A DNA stretch of 10,711 nucleotides from DATKCN01 sp035513175 (GTDB lineage: Bacteria; Chloroflexota; Chloroflexia; Thermomicrobiales; CFX8): the NCBI GenBank assembly GCA_035513175.1, contig DATKCN010000151.1, positions 1 to 10,711 of the forward strand. The letters are read 5' to 3'. Positions 1 through 6,944 of the stretch are shown one piece after another (the stretch's first letter is position 1; each line of letters starts with the position of its first letter). The notes beneath the pieces were generated by a model that searched no databases, was not told the DNA's origin, and saw nothing but the letters and a program-made list of their open reading frames with translations. Position numbers and translations under genes: made by a program.

Positions 1-292
1 GGTGGCCGAGCTGGGCCGCCTGCCGGTCGTCAACTTTGCCGCCGGTGGCATCGCCACCCCGGCCGACGCCGCCCTGATGATGCAGCTCGGCTGCGACGGC
101 GTCTTCGTCGGCTCCGGCATCTTCAAGTCGGGCGACCCGGCCCGCCGCGCCGTCGCCATCGTCGAGGCGGTCACGCATTACCAGGACGCCGGCCGGCTGG
201 CGAAGGTCAGCGAGAACCTGGGCGAGGCCATGGTCGGCATCAACATCGACACGCTGCGCGCAGACGAGCTGCTGGCCGCGCGAGGCTGGTAA
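1..292 (+). CDS. pdxS: Pyridoxal 5'-phosphate synthase, PdxS subunit (3' part, truncated by window start)
   Basis: This is the C-terminal ~96 residues of PdxS, the TIM-barrel lyase subunit of the DXP-independent PLP synthase. The enzyme makes PLP from ribose 5-phosphate, glyceraldehyde 3-phosphate and the ammonia delivered by PdxT. The visible part carries the family's late barrel loops: NFAAGGIATPAD, a phosphate-binding glycine loop, then GCDGVFVGSGIFKS, a second phosphate-contacting loop. After these comes the C-terminal helix (ARRAVAIVEAVTHY) and the tail EAMVGINIDTL, all close to textbook PdxS. The N-terminal two thirds, including the catalytic lysines, lie outside the window, so the true start cannot be seen. 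The stop is TAA at 290-292, and pdxT starts 3 nt later, so the two are almost certainly co-transcribed and translationally coupled. Identity is very secure. Confidence 0.97.
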   Translation, partial: VAELGRLPVVNFAAGGIATPADAALMMQLGCDGVFVGSGIFKSGDPARRAVAIVEAVTHYQDAGRLAKVSENLGEAMVGINIDTLRADELLAARGW

Positions 293-295
293 ACG

Positions 296-880
296 ATGCT
301 CGGCGTGCTCGCCCTGCAAGGGGCCTTTATCGAACACCGGCAGGCGTTGCGGCGCCTCGGCGTCGACAGCCGTGAGGTGCGCCTGCCGGAGCATCTCGAT
401 GGGCTGGACGGCCTGATCATCCCCGGCGGCGAGAGCACCGTCATCGGCAAGCTGATGGTCAAGTACGAGCTGGACACCGCCATTCGCGACTTCGCGGCGG
501 GTGGCGGCGCTATCTGGGGCGCCTGCGCCGGGATGATCCTGCTGGCGACCGATGTCGGCCGCGACCAGCCGTTGCTGGGGCTGCTGGACATCACAGTCAC
601 CCGTAACGCCTACGGCTCGCAACTGCACTCGTTTGAGGAGGACGTGTCCCTGCCCAACTGGGAGATCCCCAACCTGCGGGCGGTCTTCATCCGCGCGCCG
701 GTCGTCTCGCGGGTCGGCGAGGGCGTTTCGGTCGAGGCCGTCGATGGGCGCGGCAACATCGTCGCTGTCAGCAATGGCAACATCATCGCCACCGCCTTCC
801 ACCCTGAGCTGACCGACGACACCCGCTTGCACGAGCTGTTCTGCGCGCTGGCGCGGAGGGCGGTTGTGGCGGCGGTCTGA
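296..880 (+). CDS. pdxT: Pyridoxal 5'-phosphate synthase glutaminase subunit PdxT
   Basis: This class I (triad) glutamine amidotransferase hydrolyses glutamine and passes ammonia to PdxS in the cytosolic PLP synthase complex. The protein has 194 residues, the normal length for the family. Visible hallmarks are the N-terminal GVLALQGAFIEH, the oxyanion-region GGES at 44-47, the nucleophile Cys77 in the WGACAGM elbow, RNAYGSQ at 103-109, FIRAP at 131-135, and the His169-x-Glu171 pair in AFHPEL that completes the triad. All catalytic residues are present, so the enzyme should be active. The ATG at 296 follows the pdxS stop by 3 nt and has no strong Shine-Dalgarno of its own, which fits translational coupling. 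The downstream neighbour converges from the minus strand. Confidence 0.98.
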   Translation: MLGVLALQGAFIEHRQALRRLGVDSREVRLPEHLDGLDGLIIPGGESTVIGKLMVKYELDTAIRDFAAGGGAIWGACAGMILLATDVGRDQPLLGLLDITVTRNAYGSQLHSFEEDVSLPNWEIPNLRAVFIRAPVVSRVGEGVSVEAVDGRGNIVAVSNGNIIATAFHPELTDDTRLHELFCALARRAVVAAV

Positions 881-916
881 CGACACCGGCGACAGGACAG
901 GCGCGGATCAACACCC

Positions 917-931
917 CCGGCAGTGCGCCGG
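917..931. terminator. Possible weak stem-loop between convergent genes
   Basis: CCGGC (917-921) and GCCGG (927-931) form a 5-bp GC-rich stem with a 5-nt loop, in the 77-bp gap between the ends of pdxT and the minus-strand flavoprotein gene. There is no T-run on either side. It could serve as a bidirectional terminator, but in DNA this GC-rich such a short stem can arise by chance. Confidence 0.2.
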
Positions 932-957
932 AGGCGCCGTGCGTTGCCCGCTTACGA

Positions 958-2163
958 TCAATCCGCAGCGCGCGCGGTGATCGGCTCGTGACGTTCTGCT
1001 TCGGTGGACAGCGGCGGCACATCCTGGCCGAGCGTCTTGAACATCCCCTCGAACGCCAGCGACCACGGCGGCCGCAGGAAGCCCAATGCCCGGACATCCT
1101 GAAGCCAGAAGCCGAAGGGTGAGTGCCGCGCGTACGTCCCGCCTCCCAGCACCCGGCACAGCCTGCTCATCATCGTCTCGGCCAGCTCGGCGATGGCCGT
1201 CTTGCCCATCAGCGTGCCCTGTCCCGCGTGGTCCTCGACGGCGCGGAGCACGCCCTCGTAGGCCTGCAGGATGAGCCAGCCCTCCATCTCGGCGCGCGTC
1301 CATTCCACCTGCTCGTAGGCGGACAGCGACTCGCGCCGCCGCTCGAGCTGCGCGCGCGCCGTCTCCAGCGCGACATCGACGATGCCGACCACGACGGCGG
1401 CGAACAGGCAGACGCCAAGCCCACGCGGCTTAGCCCGCTCCTTGTCGCTGTAGCCCGGCCAGGCCGCCCGCGTCGCCGGTACATCGTCGAAGCGCATGCC
1501 GTGGCTCTGGGTCGCGATCATGCCGTGGCCGTCCCAAGCGCCGACCAGCGTCATGCCCGCCGAGCCGTCCCACGGAACACCGCGCATGTCGATGAAGAAC
1601 CAGTCGGGCTCGCTCTCGCCTTCCGGCACGGCGGTCGTAATGATGTAGGACGTAATGCCCGTGCCACTGCCGAAGTGCTTCTGGCCCGTGATGCGATATG
1701 ACGGCGATGCGTCCACCGGACGCGCGGCCGCCCGCGTGCGGAGCAGGTCCCCGCCGCTGCCCGGCTCCGAGGAGATCGTTCCCCACCAGGCGCCTTCGCT
1801 CGCGGTCTCGAACACCCAGCGGCGCTGGGCTTCCCAGGCTTCGGCGAAGGGCTCCGGGGCGTGAGGGATGGTCAGCCAGCTCGGCGTGCCCAGCACGGCC
1901 GGGTGCATCGACGCCACCAGCGCGACCGACGAGTCGCCGCGCGCCAGGACACGCAGCGTTTCGGCGACCTCACGCGTCGAACGCTGGATGCCCTGCCACG
2001 TTCCACCGTATTCGACCGGCAGCGAGGTCAGCAGGTATCCGGCATCGCGCAGATGCTCGAAGTCGGCCGGCTCCAGGTGTCGCCGGTGTTGCCGGTCGTG
2101 CCGGTCGCGGGCGAACTGCGTGGATATCTCCTGGACGTTGTCGACGATGGTTTCGATCAGCAT
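958..2163 (-). CDS. Acyl-CoA dehydrogenase-fold flavoprotein
   Basis: Cytosolic FAD enzyme of the acyl-CoA dehydrogenase/flavin monooxygenase superfamily, 401 residues from the chosen start. The domain order is standard: an N-terminal helical domain (DFEHLRDAGYLLTSLPVEYGG at about 34-54), a mid beta-domain with the flavin/substrate motif TISSEPGSGGD (129-139) and YRITGQKHFGSG (156-167), and a C-terminal helical bundle with RVLGGGTYARHSPF (337-350). Near the end, FEG (371-373) falls roughly where medium-chain acyl-CoA dehydrogenases carry the catalytic base in YEGT, but it is preceded by an extra GFLRPPW stretch. The substrate is therefore uncertain. The ATG at 2163 is preferred over an upstream in-frame ATG at 2244 because AAGGAGAGG lies just upstream and the longer form would overlap the divergent gene region. 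The divergent neighbour is a large BTAD regulator. Confidence 0.9.
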   Translation of the reverse strand: MLIETIVDNVQEISTQFARDRHDRQHRRHLEPADFEHLRDAGYLLTSLPVEYGGTWQGIQRSTREVAETLRVLARGDSSVALVASMHPAVLGTPSWLTIPHAPEPFAEAWEAQRRWVFETASEGAWWGTISSEPGSGGDLLRTRAAARPVDASPSYRITGQKHFGSGTGITSYIITTAVPEGESEPDWFFIDMRGVPWDGSAGMTLVGAWDGHGMIATQSHGMRFDDVPATRAAWPGYSDKERAKPRGLGVCLFAAVVVGIVDVALETARAQLERRRESLSAYEQVEWTRAEMEGWLILQAYEGVLRAVEDHAGQGTLMGKTAIAELAETMMSRLCRVLGGGTYARHSPFGFWLQDVRALGFLRPPWSLAFEGMFKTLGQDVPPLSTEAERHEPITARAAD

Positions 2164-2254
2164 GCGTCCCGCCTCTCCTTGACGCTCGATGCGTGACTGC
2201 TCCAGGTTGAGACAGCCTGCTGAGATGAGAGTAGCGGCCGGCAATTTTTCATCC

Positions 2255-2282
2255 CTTATACTGTTCTTATCAGCAACGTCAG
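2255..2282 (-). promoter_or_regulatory. Candidate promoter for the flavoprotein gene
   Basis: Read on the minus strand, CTGACG (plus 2277-2282) is separated by 16 bp from TATAAG (plus 2255-2260). This is a plausible sigma-70-like -35/-10 pair with 4/6 matches in each box. It would place transcription start roughly 85-90 nt upstream of the ATG at 2163. The -10 overlaps that of the divergent gene. Confidence 0.35.
2257..2262 (+). promoter_or_regulatory. Candidate -10 element for the BTAD regulator gene
   Basis: TATACT, a 5/6 match to TATAAT, lies in a locally AT-rich patch about 44 nt upstream of the preferred ATG at 2306. No convincing -35 sits 16-18 bp upstream (that stretch is GC-rich), so this promoter would need an activator or is not real. 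Confidence 0.3.
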
Positions 2283-2305
2283 GCTCTCATTGCATGAGGC
2301 GCTCG

Positions 2306-5300
2306 ATGGAACACAGCCAGATCACGCCCACTGCCGGGCCACCGCCGGACCAGGACAGCCTGCGCATCCGCCTGCTCGGTGGATTCGCCGTCGCGTGGGG
2401 TGAGCGCAGGGTCGATGAGACGAGCTGGCGCTTCACCAACGCCAAACGTCTCGTGCAGCTGCTGGCGCTGGCACAGGGACGCCGCATGCACCGCGAGCAG
2501 ATCGCCGACCTCTTGTGGCCGCACCTCGACGGGGGATCGGCGACGAACAATTTCCATCAGGTGCTCCACCATGCGCGGCGCGCGCTGCTTTCGATTCAGC
2601 CCGAGGGATGGGATGACGGGTCGATCCTGCTGCTGAAACGCCAGATTCTCTCACTCAACCCTGCCGCGCCCCTGTCGATCGACGTCGATGCGTTTGAGCA
2701 GACGGCGCGCGACGCCCGCCAGCACGACCGACCGGGCCTGTACGCTGATGCCATCGCGCTCTACACCGGAGATCTGCTGCCGGACGATCCCTATGAGGAC
2801 TGGCTCTCCGCGCCGCGCGAGGCCCTGCGCCAGACGTGCCTTGACCTGCTGCTGGGGCTGGCAGACCTTGGCGAGCGTCTGGGCGACCTGGCGGAATCTG
2901 AGCGCGCTCTCACGGAGATCACTTCCCGCGAGCCGGCCCACGAGACCGCGCACGCTGCGCTGATGCGACTCTTTGCGGTCACGGGCCGGCGCCATCAGGC
3001 GCTGCGCCAGTTCCGGCTGCTGGAGGCAGCGTTGCGGCGCGACCTCGACGCGGAGCCAGACGCCGAAACACGGGCGCTGCACGAGCGGATCATGAGCGGA
3101 GAGTTGGAGGGTCCGCCGCCCACGCACTCTCCACGCCCGCCAGACGCAACGTCGGGCGAGCAACCGCCACTGATCGGTCGCGACCGCGAGACACGCCTGA
3201 TGCAGCGCGCGGTCGAGGACGGGCTCTCCGGGCGCGGCCGGGTGCTCGGGCTGGCCGGCGAGCCCGGCATCGGGAAGACCCGGCTGGCGGAGGAGACGGT
3301 CTCGTTCGCGCGCGAGCGTGGCGCGTGGACGTTGTGGGGGCGCTGCCACGAAGGGGAGGGCGCGCCGGCCTATTGGCCGTGGGTGCAGATCATCCGCGCG
3401 TATCTGGAGCGTGTCGCGCCCGACGTGCTGCGGCACGATCTGGGCTCCGCCGCGCCCGCCATCGCGCAGGTTGTCCCGGAGGTCGGGGAGCGACTGCCGG
3501 GGCTTCCAGCGCCAGACGCGCACGACTCCGATCGGGCGCGCTTCCGTTTCTTCGATGGCGTCGCCCGCTTCCTGCGCAACGTGGCGCTGCGGAGTCCGCT
3601 CGTGCTCGTCATCGATGACCTGCACTGGGCCGACGAGTCATCGCTCGCTCTGCTGGCGTTCGTGGCGCGCGAGATCGGCGACAGCCGCATCGTCATCATC
3701 GGCACGTTCAGGGACACGGAGGCTGGCGCGGACGGCCGGTTGTCGAAGCCCCTGGACGATCTGAGCGGCAATCCGCTGTTGCAACGGCACGACCTTTCCG
3801 GGCTGACCGAGGAAAACGTGCGGCGGATGATCGCGGAGGCGACGCAGGCAGAACCTGACGAGCGCGTCGCGTCCGCTATCCATCAGCGGACCGGAGGCAA
3901 TCCGTTCTTCGTCGGCGAGGTCGTGCGCCTGCTGCTCGCGGAGGGCCGTCTTTCGGGCGCCGGAAGCGGCGAAGCGGCGGGCGCCCCCATCCCGCCTGGC
4001 GTGAAGGGCGTCATCGGCCACCGGGTTCGTCGTCTCGGCAGCGCGTGTGGCGAAATGCTCGCTGCCGCGTCAGTGATCGGCCGCGAGTTCGCGCTTGGGA
4101 TCCTGGAGCCGGTCACCGCGCTGGACCGCATCGCCCTGCTGGACGGCCTGGACGAGGCGATGCGCGCCGGGATGATCGAGCGCCTGCCCGGCTCAACGGG
4201 CCGATTCCGCTTCAGACACGCGCTGATTCAGGAGAGTCTGTACGAGGATGTGCCATCGGCGCGGCGAGCCGTGCTCCACCAGCAGGTTGGGGAATGCCTG
4301 GAGCACCTCCACGCCGGCGACCTCGGCCCGTTCCTGACCGAAATCGCGCATCACTTCTACCAGGCGATGCTGGCTGGGGCCGGGGCCGAGCGGGCGATCG
4401 AGTACGCGATCCGGGCGGGAGACCTGACGCTCCGGCAATTCGCATACGCCGAGGCGGCCGATCACTACCGGCGCGCGCTCGACACGCTCGATCTCGACGG
4501 CGTCGCGGATGGCGCCCTGCGTTGCGACGTACTGCTCAAGCTGGGGGACGCCCACAACTTCGCCGGGCAGTATCACGACGCGCAACAGATCTTTCAACGC
4601 GCGTCCGCTGCCGCGCGCGAACGTCAGTTGCCCGAGCACCTCGCCAGGGCGGCGCTGGGCGCCGCGGGGCTGGGCATCATCGTTCACACGTTGCCGGAAC
4701 ACATCCGGTTCATGGAAGAGGCTGTTGCCGGCCTGCCCACGACAGACAGCCCCTTGCGGGCGCGTCTTCTGGTCCGTCTGGCGCTCGCCCTGATCGAGCA
4801 GGGCACGATTGAGCGCCGCCGGGCGCTTTGTAGCGAGGCCGAAGCGATCGCGCGGAAGGTGGACGACCCCGCGACGCTGCAGTATGTGCTGATTGCCGCA
4901 AACAACGCCATCTGGACGCCGGACAATCTGGACGAGCGACGAGCTGCCGCGTCGGAGATCGTTGCCCTCAGCGAGCAGTCCGGAGACGCGGTGCTACGAC
5001 CGTCGGCGTTCGCGTTTCGCATCAAGCTTCTCATGGAGCTCGGCGACATCCCGGAGCTGGACGATGACCTTCAACGGTTTGCCGAGCTGGCGCGCGAGCT
5101 GGGACAGCCGCAACGGCAATGGTTCGCGACCGATTACAAGACCATGAGAGCGTTCATGGATGGCCGGCTGCGCGACGCCGAGGCGCTTGCCAACGAAGCC
5201 TGGACGATTGGCGAACCCGCGACGCCCGCGTTAGCCGCAGAGCATCACTTCGTGCAGCTGCTTTGCCTGTGCCGCGAGCAGGGACGAGTCGACGAACTGA

Positions 5301-5884
5301 GCGCCGCCGCGGACGCGTTCGAGGAACAGCGTCCCACGGGTCTGTTCTGGCAGGCATTGCTCACGGTCGTCGACAGCGAGCTGAACCGCGAATCCGCGCG
5401 CGGCCGGATGGAGGGCGTGGTCGCCGCGCTGGAGCGCGACCGCCCGAGCGACATTGACCGCGTCGTGGCAGCCGCGCTGCTTGCCTCGACGCCGATGGCG
5501 GCAGAAGCTCGCAGGGTGGCGGCGCTGCTCTACGAGCTGCTGCTGCCCTACGACGGCCGCAACGTTGTGCGAGCAAACAAGATCCACTGCTTTGGGCCGG
5601 TGTCGCATTACCTGGGACTGCTGGCCGTTACGCTCGACCGCCTTGACGACGCGGAGCAACACTTCGAGGACGCGATCGCGATGAACCGCCGCATGTGCGC
5701 ACGCGTATTCCTGGCGCACAGCGTCTATGGGCTGGCGCGGATGCTCGCGAAGCGGGGCGCGGTTGGTGACGATGTGCGAGCGCGGGAGCTGGTGGACGAA
5801 GCTCTCGGATTGGCGCGGCTATGTGAGATGAGTGTGCTGAAGGGCCGGGCCTCGGCGCTCCAGGCGACTCTCGCAGGGGCATAG
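2306..5884 (+). CDS. Large BTAD/SARP-family ATPase regulator (winged helix - BTAD - AAA - TPR)
   Basis: Cytosolic transcriptional regulator of the AfsR/SARP type, about 1192 residues. Domains in order: an OmpR-like winged helix (about 18-112, starting RIRLLGGFAV and including REQIADLLWP); the bacterial transcriptional activator domain (about 123-262, ending in the family's ALRRDLDAEPDAETRALHER); a STAND/AAA ATPase with Walker A GEPGIGKT (318-325), Walker B VLVIDDLHW (433-441) and the downstream RTGGNPFFVGEV; then a long helical TPR-like half (about 700-1190, for example YAEAADHYRRAL). No C-terminal LuxR HTH is seen, so DNA binding rests on the N-terminal domain. The ATG at 2306 is chosen for the GAGG seven bases upstream; in-frame ATGs at 2294 and 2189 exist, and 2189 adds a non-family leader. 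The gene diverges from the flavoprotein gene, suggesting control of it. The effector is unknown. Confidence 0.9.
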   Translation: MEHSQITPTAGPPPDQDSLRIRLLGGFAVAWGERRVDETSWRFTNAKRLVQLLALAQGRRMHREQIADLLWPHLDGGSATNNFHQVLHHARRALLSIQPEGWDDGSILLLKRQILSLNPAAPLSIDVDAFEQTARDARQHDRPGLYADAIALYTGDLLPDDPYEDWLSAPREALRQTCLDLLLGLADLGERLGDLAESERALTEITSREPAHETAHAALMRLFAVTGRRHQALRQFRLLEAALRRDLDAEPDAETRALHERIMSGELEGPPPTHSPRPPDATSGEQPPLIGRDRETRLMQRAVEDGLSGRGRVLGLAGEPGIGKTRLAEETVSFARERGAWTLWGRCHEGEGAPAYWPWVQIIRAYLERVAPDVLRHDLGSAAPAIAQVVPEVGERLPGLPAPDAHDSDRARFRFFDGVARFLRNVALRSPLVLVIDDLHWADESSLALLAFVAREIGDSRIVIIGTFRDTEAGADGRLSKPLDDLSGNPLLQRHDLSGLTEENVRRMIAEATQAEPDERVASAIHQRTGGNPFFVGEVVRLLLAEGRLSGAGSGEAAGAPIPPGVKGVIGHRVRRLGSACGEMLAAASVIGREFALGILEPVTALDRIALLDGLDEAMRAGMIERLPGSTGRFRFRHALIQESLYEDVPSARRAVLHQQVGECLEHLHAGDLGPFLTEIAHHFYQAMLAGAGAERAIEYAIRAGDLTLRQFAYAEAADHYRRALDTLDLDGVADGALRCDVLLKLGDAHNFAGQYHDAQQIFQRASAAARERQLPEHLARAALGAAGLGIIVHTLPEHIRFMEEAVAGLPTTDSPLRARLLVRLALALIEQGTIERRRALCSEAEAIARKVDDPATLQYVLIAANNAIWTPDNLDERRAAASEIVALSEQSGDAVLRPSAFAFRIKLLMELGDIPELDDDLQRFAELARELGQPQRQWFATDYKTMRAFMDGRLRDAEALANEAWTIGEPATPALAAEHHFVQLLCLCREQGRVDELSAAADAFEEQRPTGLFWQALLTVVDSELNRESARGRMEGVVAALERDRPSDIDRVVAAALLASTPMAAEARRVAALLYELLLPYDGRNVVRANKIHCFGPVSHYLGLLAVTLDRLDDAEQHFEDAIAMNRRMCARVFLAHSVYGLARMLAKRGAVGDDVRARELVDEALGLARLCEMSVLKGRASALQATLAGA

Positions 5885-5896
5885 TCTGAAACGCCC
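5878..5896 (+). repeat. Left copy of 19-bp direct repeat flanking a small element
   Basis: GGCATAGTCTGAAACGCCC matches 6116-6134 (GGCATAGCCTGAAACGCCC) at 18 of 19 positions. This copy includes the last codon and TAG stop of the BTAD regulator gene. The copies abut the inverted termini of the intervening element, as target-site duplications would. Confidence 0.75.
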
Positions 5897-6115
5897 AATA
5901 CGCATCAAGCTAAGGCGATTGCGCCTCAGATCGGCAGCGTACATGCGGGTTTTGTCATCCTGACGCAAGGAAGGATCCGATCCTTTCCCGCGGCTACCTG
6001 GGCCAACAACAGGAATGGATTCTTCACGGAGCCTGCCCGGAGGCACGAAAGGTTCGGAATGACAAGAGCCAAGCCCCCGTCGCATCGCCAAATGCACCTT
6101 AGATTGATGCGTATC
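5897..6115. mobile_element. 219-bp MITE-like element with 19-bp terminal inverted repeats
   Basis: The left end (5898-5915) and the reverse complement of the right end (6097-6114) are ATACGCATCAAGCTAAGG and ATACGCATCAATCTAAGG, 17 of 18 identical. One further mismatched base on each side brings the ends to the boundaries of a 19-bp direct repeat (5878-5896 and 6116-6134). The interior encodes no convincing protein and holds a second, imperfect palindrome (5952-6065). This is the layout of a non-autonomous transposable element, but a 19-bp duplication is longer than most bacterial families make. The IS1634 family is known to give long, variable duplications. No transposase lies nearby. Precise loss of the element plus one repeat copy would rebuild an uninterrupted sequence after the regulator stop codon. 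Confidence 0.6.
5952..6065. repeat. Imperfect palindromic repeat of the TGTCATCC...GGAATGACA type
   Basis: TTGTCATCCTGACG at the left end and TTGTCATTCCGAAC (reverse complement of the right end) share their first seven bases and several more. The interior carries AAGGATC-C-GATCCTT (5971-5985), a tight 7-bp inverted repeat. From memory, intergenic repeats with these ends are dispersed in many high-GC environmental genomes. Assignment to one family has not been checked by search. It sits inside the larger 219-bp element. Confidence 0.5.
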
Positions 6116-6134
6116 GGCATAGCCTGAAACGCCC
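6116..6134 (+). repeat. Right copy of 19-bp direct repeat flanking a small element
   Basis: GGCATAGCCTGAAACGCCC differs from the left copy (5878-5896) only by C for T at the eighth base. It begins directly after the right terminal inverted repeat of the 219-bp element. Confidence 0.75.
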
Positions 6135-6514
6135 CCGGCATCTGCTGGCATGGAGGCGCAACGCGCAACGATAGTGTGCCTGTGCGCGGATCTTCGGATG
6201 TCGCCAAATCTTTTGACGTCGGGGACGGATATGTCCGACATCAGATCGTAGACCTCTCAGGTCCCCCTGCCAGACACGCGGCGTCCTCGGCGGATGGCCG
6301 GCGACGGCCGCATTGCTTGACCGTTCGCGGCATGCGCGGTGCATGTCCAGCCGTGCGCTGCCGGTCATGGCAAGGCGCTGTTCCTCGACCGCGCAACGGC
6401 GTGTATGTAAGAGCAAGACATGCGTTCGGCCATCGCATCACGCGTGGCATCACGTGTGCGTAGTGGGTTGGCAGTGTCGCCAAATGCGACCGAAAGACAG
6501 TACGCCGGACCGTC
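6135..6514. other. Non-coding stretch of ~380 bp with short repeats
   Basis: No reading frame here looks like a protein: those that exist are rich in Arg/Cys/His with no recognisable domain and no ribosome-binding site. What can be seen: TGTCGCCAAAT at 6199-6209 and again at 6475-6485; a bulged stem GTC-GG-GGAC / GTCC-GAC around GGATAT (6218-6239); TTGACG at 6213-6218 without a good -10; and the 5-bp hairpin GTCGC-CAAAT-GCGAC (6476-6490) shortly before the next gene. It probably contains the promoter for the gene at 6515, but I cannot place it. Confidence 0.5.
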
Positions 6515-6850
6515 ATGGGAGATGCGCGCGTGTCAGTTGGAGCCCGTTCCGGGGGTTACGCCGATGATAGCGCCTGGCAGATCGACGAGGGCTCGGGTGT
6601 CATGACAGCCGATGGCGAGAGGCTCGGCAGCGTCGAGAACGCACATCCCTGCTGCCTCGTGGTCGACAAGGGTCTGCTCTTCCACACGGAACACTATGTG
6701 CCGGTTTTCGCGATTACCTCGGTCGCGGCCGGCTCCGTCTACCTCGGTTTCGAGCACGACGAGGTCGAGCAGCAGGTCTCAAGCACAGTGCGGCGAGAGG
6801 AGGTCCATATCGAGGTTGAGGACGGATGGGAGGAACAACGGCGCCCGTAG
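6515..6850 (+). CDS. Small PRC-barrel/DUF2171-like protein
   Basis: 111-residue soluble protein. Residues about 27-86 (GVMTADGERLGSVENAH, then LVVDKGLLF, YVPVFAITSV, SVYLGFEHDEVEQQ) follow the beta-strand order and turn pattern of PRC-barrel/DUF2171 proteins: V-x-x-x-DG-E-x-LG-x-V followed by a 'pvxai..v.....vyL' half. The C-terminal tail (RREEVHIEVEDGW, 93-105) is acidic and resembles the opening of DUF2382/YsnF stress domains, but is too short to be one. The start is uncertain. ATG 6515 has no clear Shine-Dalgarno, while GTG 6530 has GGAG eight bases upstream and ATG 6602 begins almost at the domain. The next gene follows in the same direction 94 nt later. Function is unknown; family members often associate with membranes or stress responses. 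Confidence 0.65.
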   Translation: MGDARVSVGARSGGYADDSAWQIDEGSGVMTADGERLGSVENAHPCCLVVDKGLLFHTEHYVPVFAITSVAAGSVYLGFEHDEVEQQVSSTVRREEVHIEVEDGWEEQRRP

Positions 6851-6869
6851 CGCCTGCCCACCTCCTTCA

Positions 6870-6895
6870 CGCTTCCGGTGCGCGCGACGGAAGCG
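6870..6895 (+). terminator. Stem-loop between the PRC-like and membrane-protein genes
   Basis: CGCTTCCG (6870-6877) and CGGAAGCG (6888-6895) form a perfect 8-bp stem with a 10-nt loop, 19 nt after the PRC-like stop codon. No T-run follows. It may be a weak terminator, an mRNA stabiliser or a processing site separating the two genes. Confidence 0.4.
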
Positions 6896-6944
6896 CGCCA
6901 ACATTACAGTACAGTCGAGCTAAGACAGAAATGGAGAATGTTCG

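Noticed and set aside
1123..1701. 192-codon open frame antisense to the flavoprotein gene
   Set aside because: It is a shadow of GC-biased coding DNA: composition rich in Arg/Ala/His, no domain, and fully opposite a well-supported gene.
2164..2244. 27-residue N-terminal extension of the flavoprotein to an ATG at 2244
   Set aside because: The extension has no family similarity. A good AAGGAGAGG site precedes the ATG at 2163, and the longer form runs into the divergent promoter region.
2189..2305. Longer start of the BTAD regulator at 2189
   Set aside because: The added residues do not resemble the family, would start inside the promoter region of the divergent gene, and upstream of the -10-like element. 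GAGG before 2306 gives a better start.
2651..3625. 324-codon open frame antisense to the BTAD regulator
   Set aside because: It has shadow-frame composition with no recognisable motif, and the sense strand encodes clear BTAD and ATPase domains.
4045..4812. 255-codon alternative-frame ORF within the BTAD regulator
   Set aside because: It is Arg/Pro/Gly-rich out-of-frame translation of high-GC DNA; the sense frame continues uninterrupted.
5878..6134. Direct repeats as attL/attR of an integrated plasmid or phage
   Set aside because: Only 219 bp lies between them, with no integrase and no tRNA gene. The inverted termini fit a transposon-like element better.
5819..6241. 140-codon minus-strand ORF across the regulator stop and the 219-bp element
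   Set aside because: It spans the end of one gene plus both repeat boundaries, so its length is accidental. There is no ribosome-binding site or domain.
6176..6463. 95-codon plus-strand ORF in the intergenic region
   Set aside because: Cys/His/Arg-rich random-looking translation, no ribosome-binding site, and no similarity to known families.
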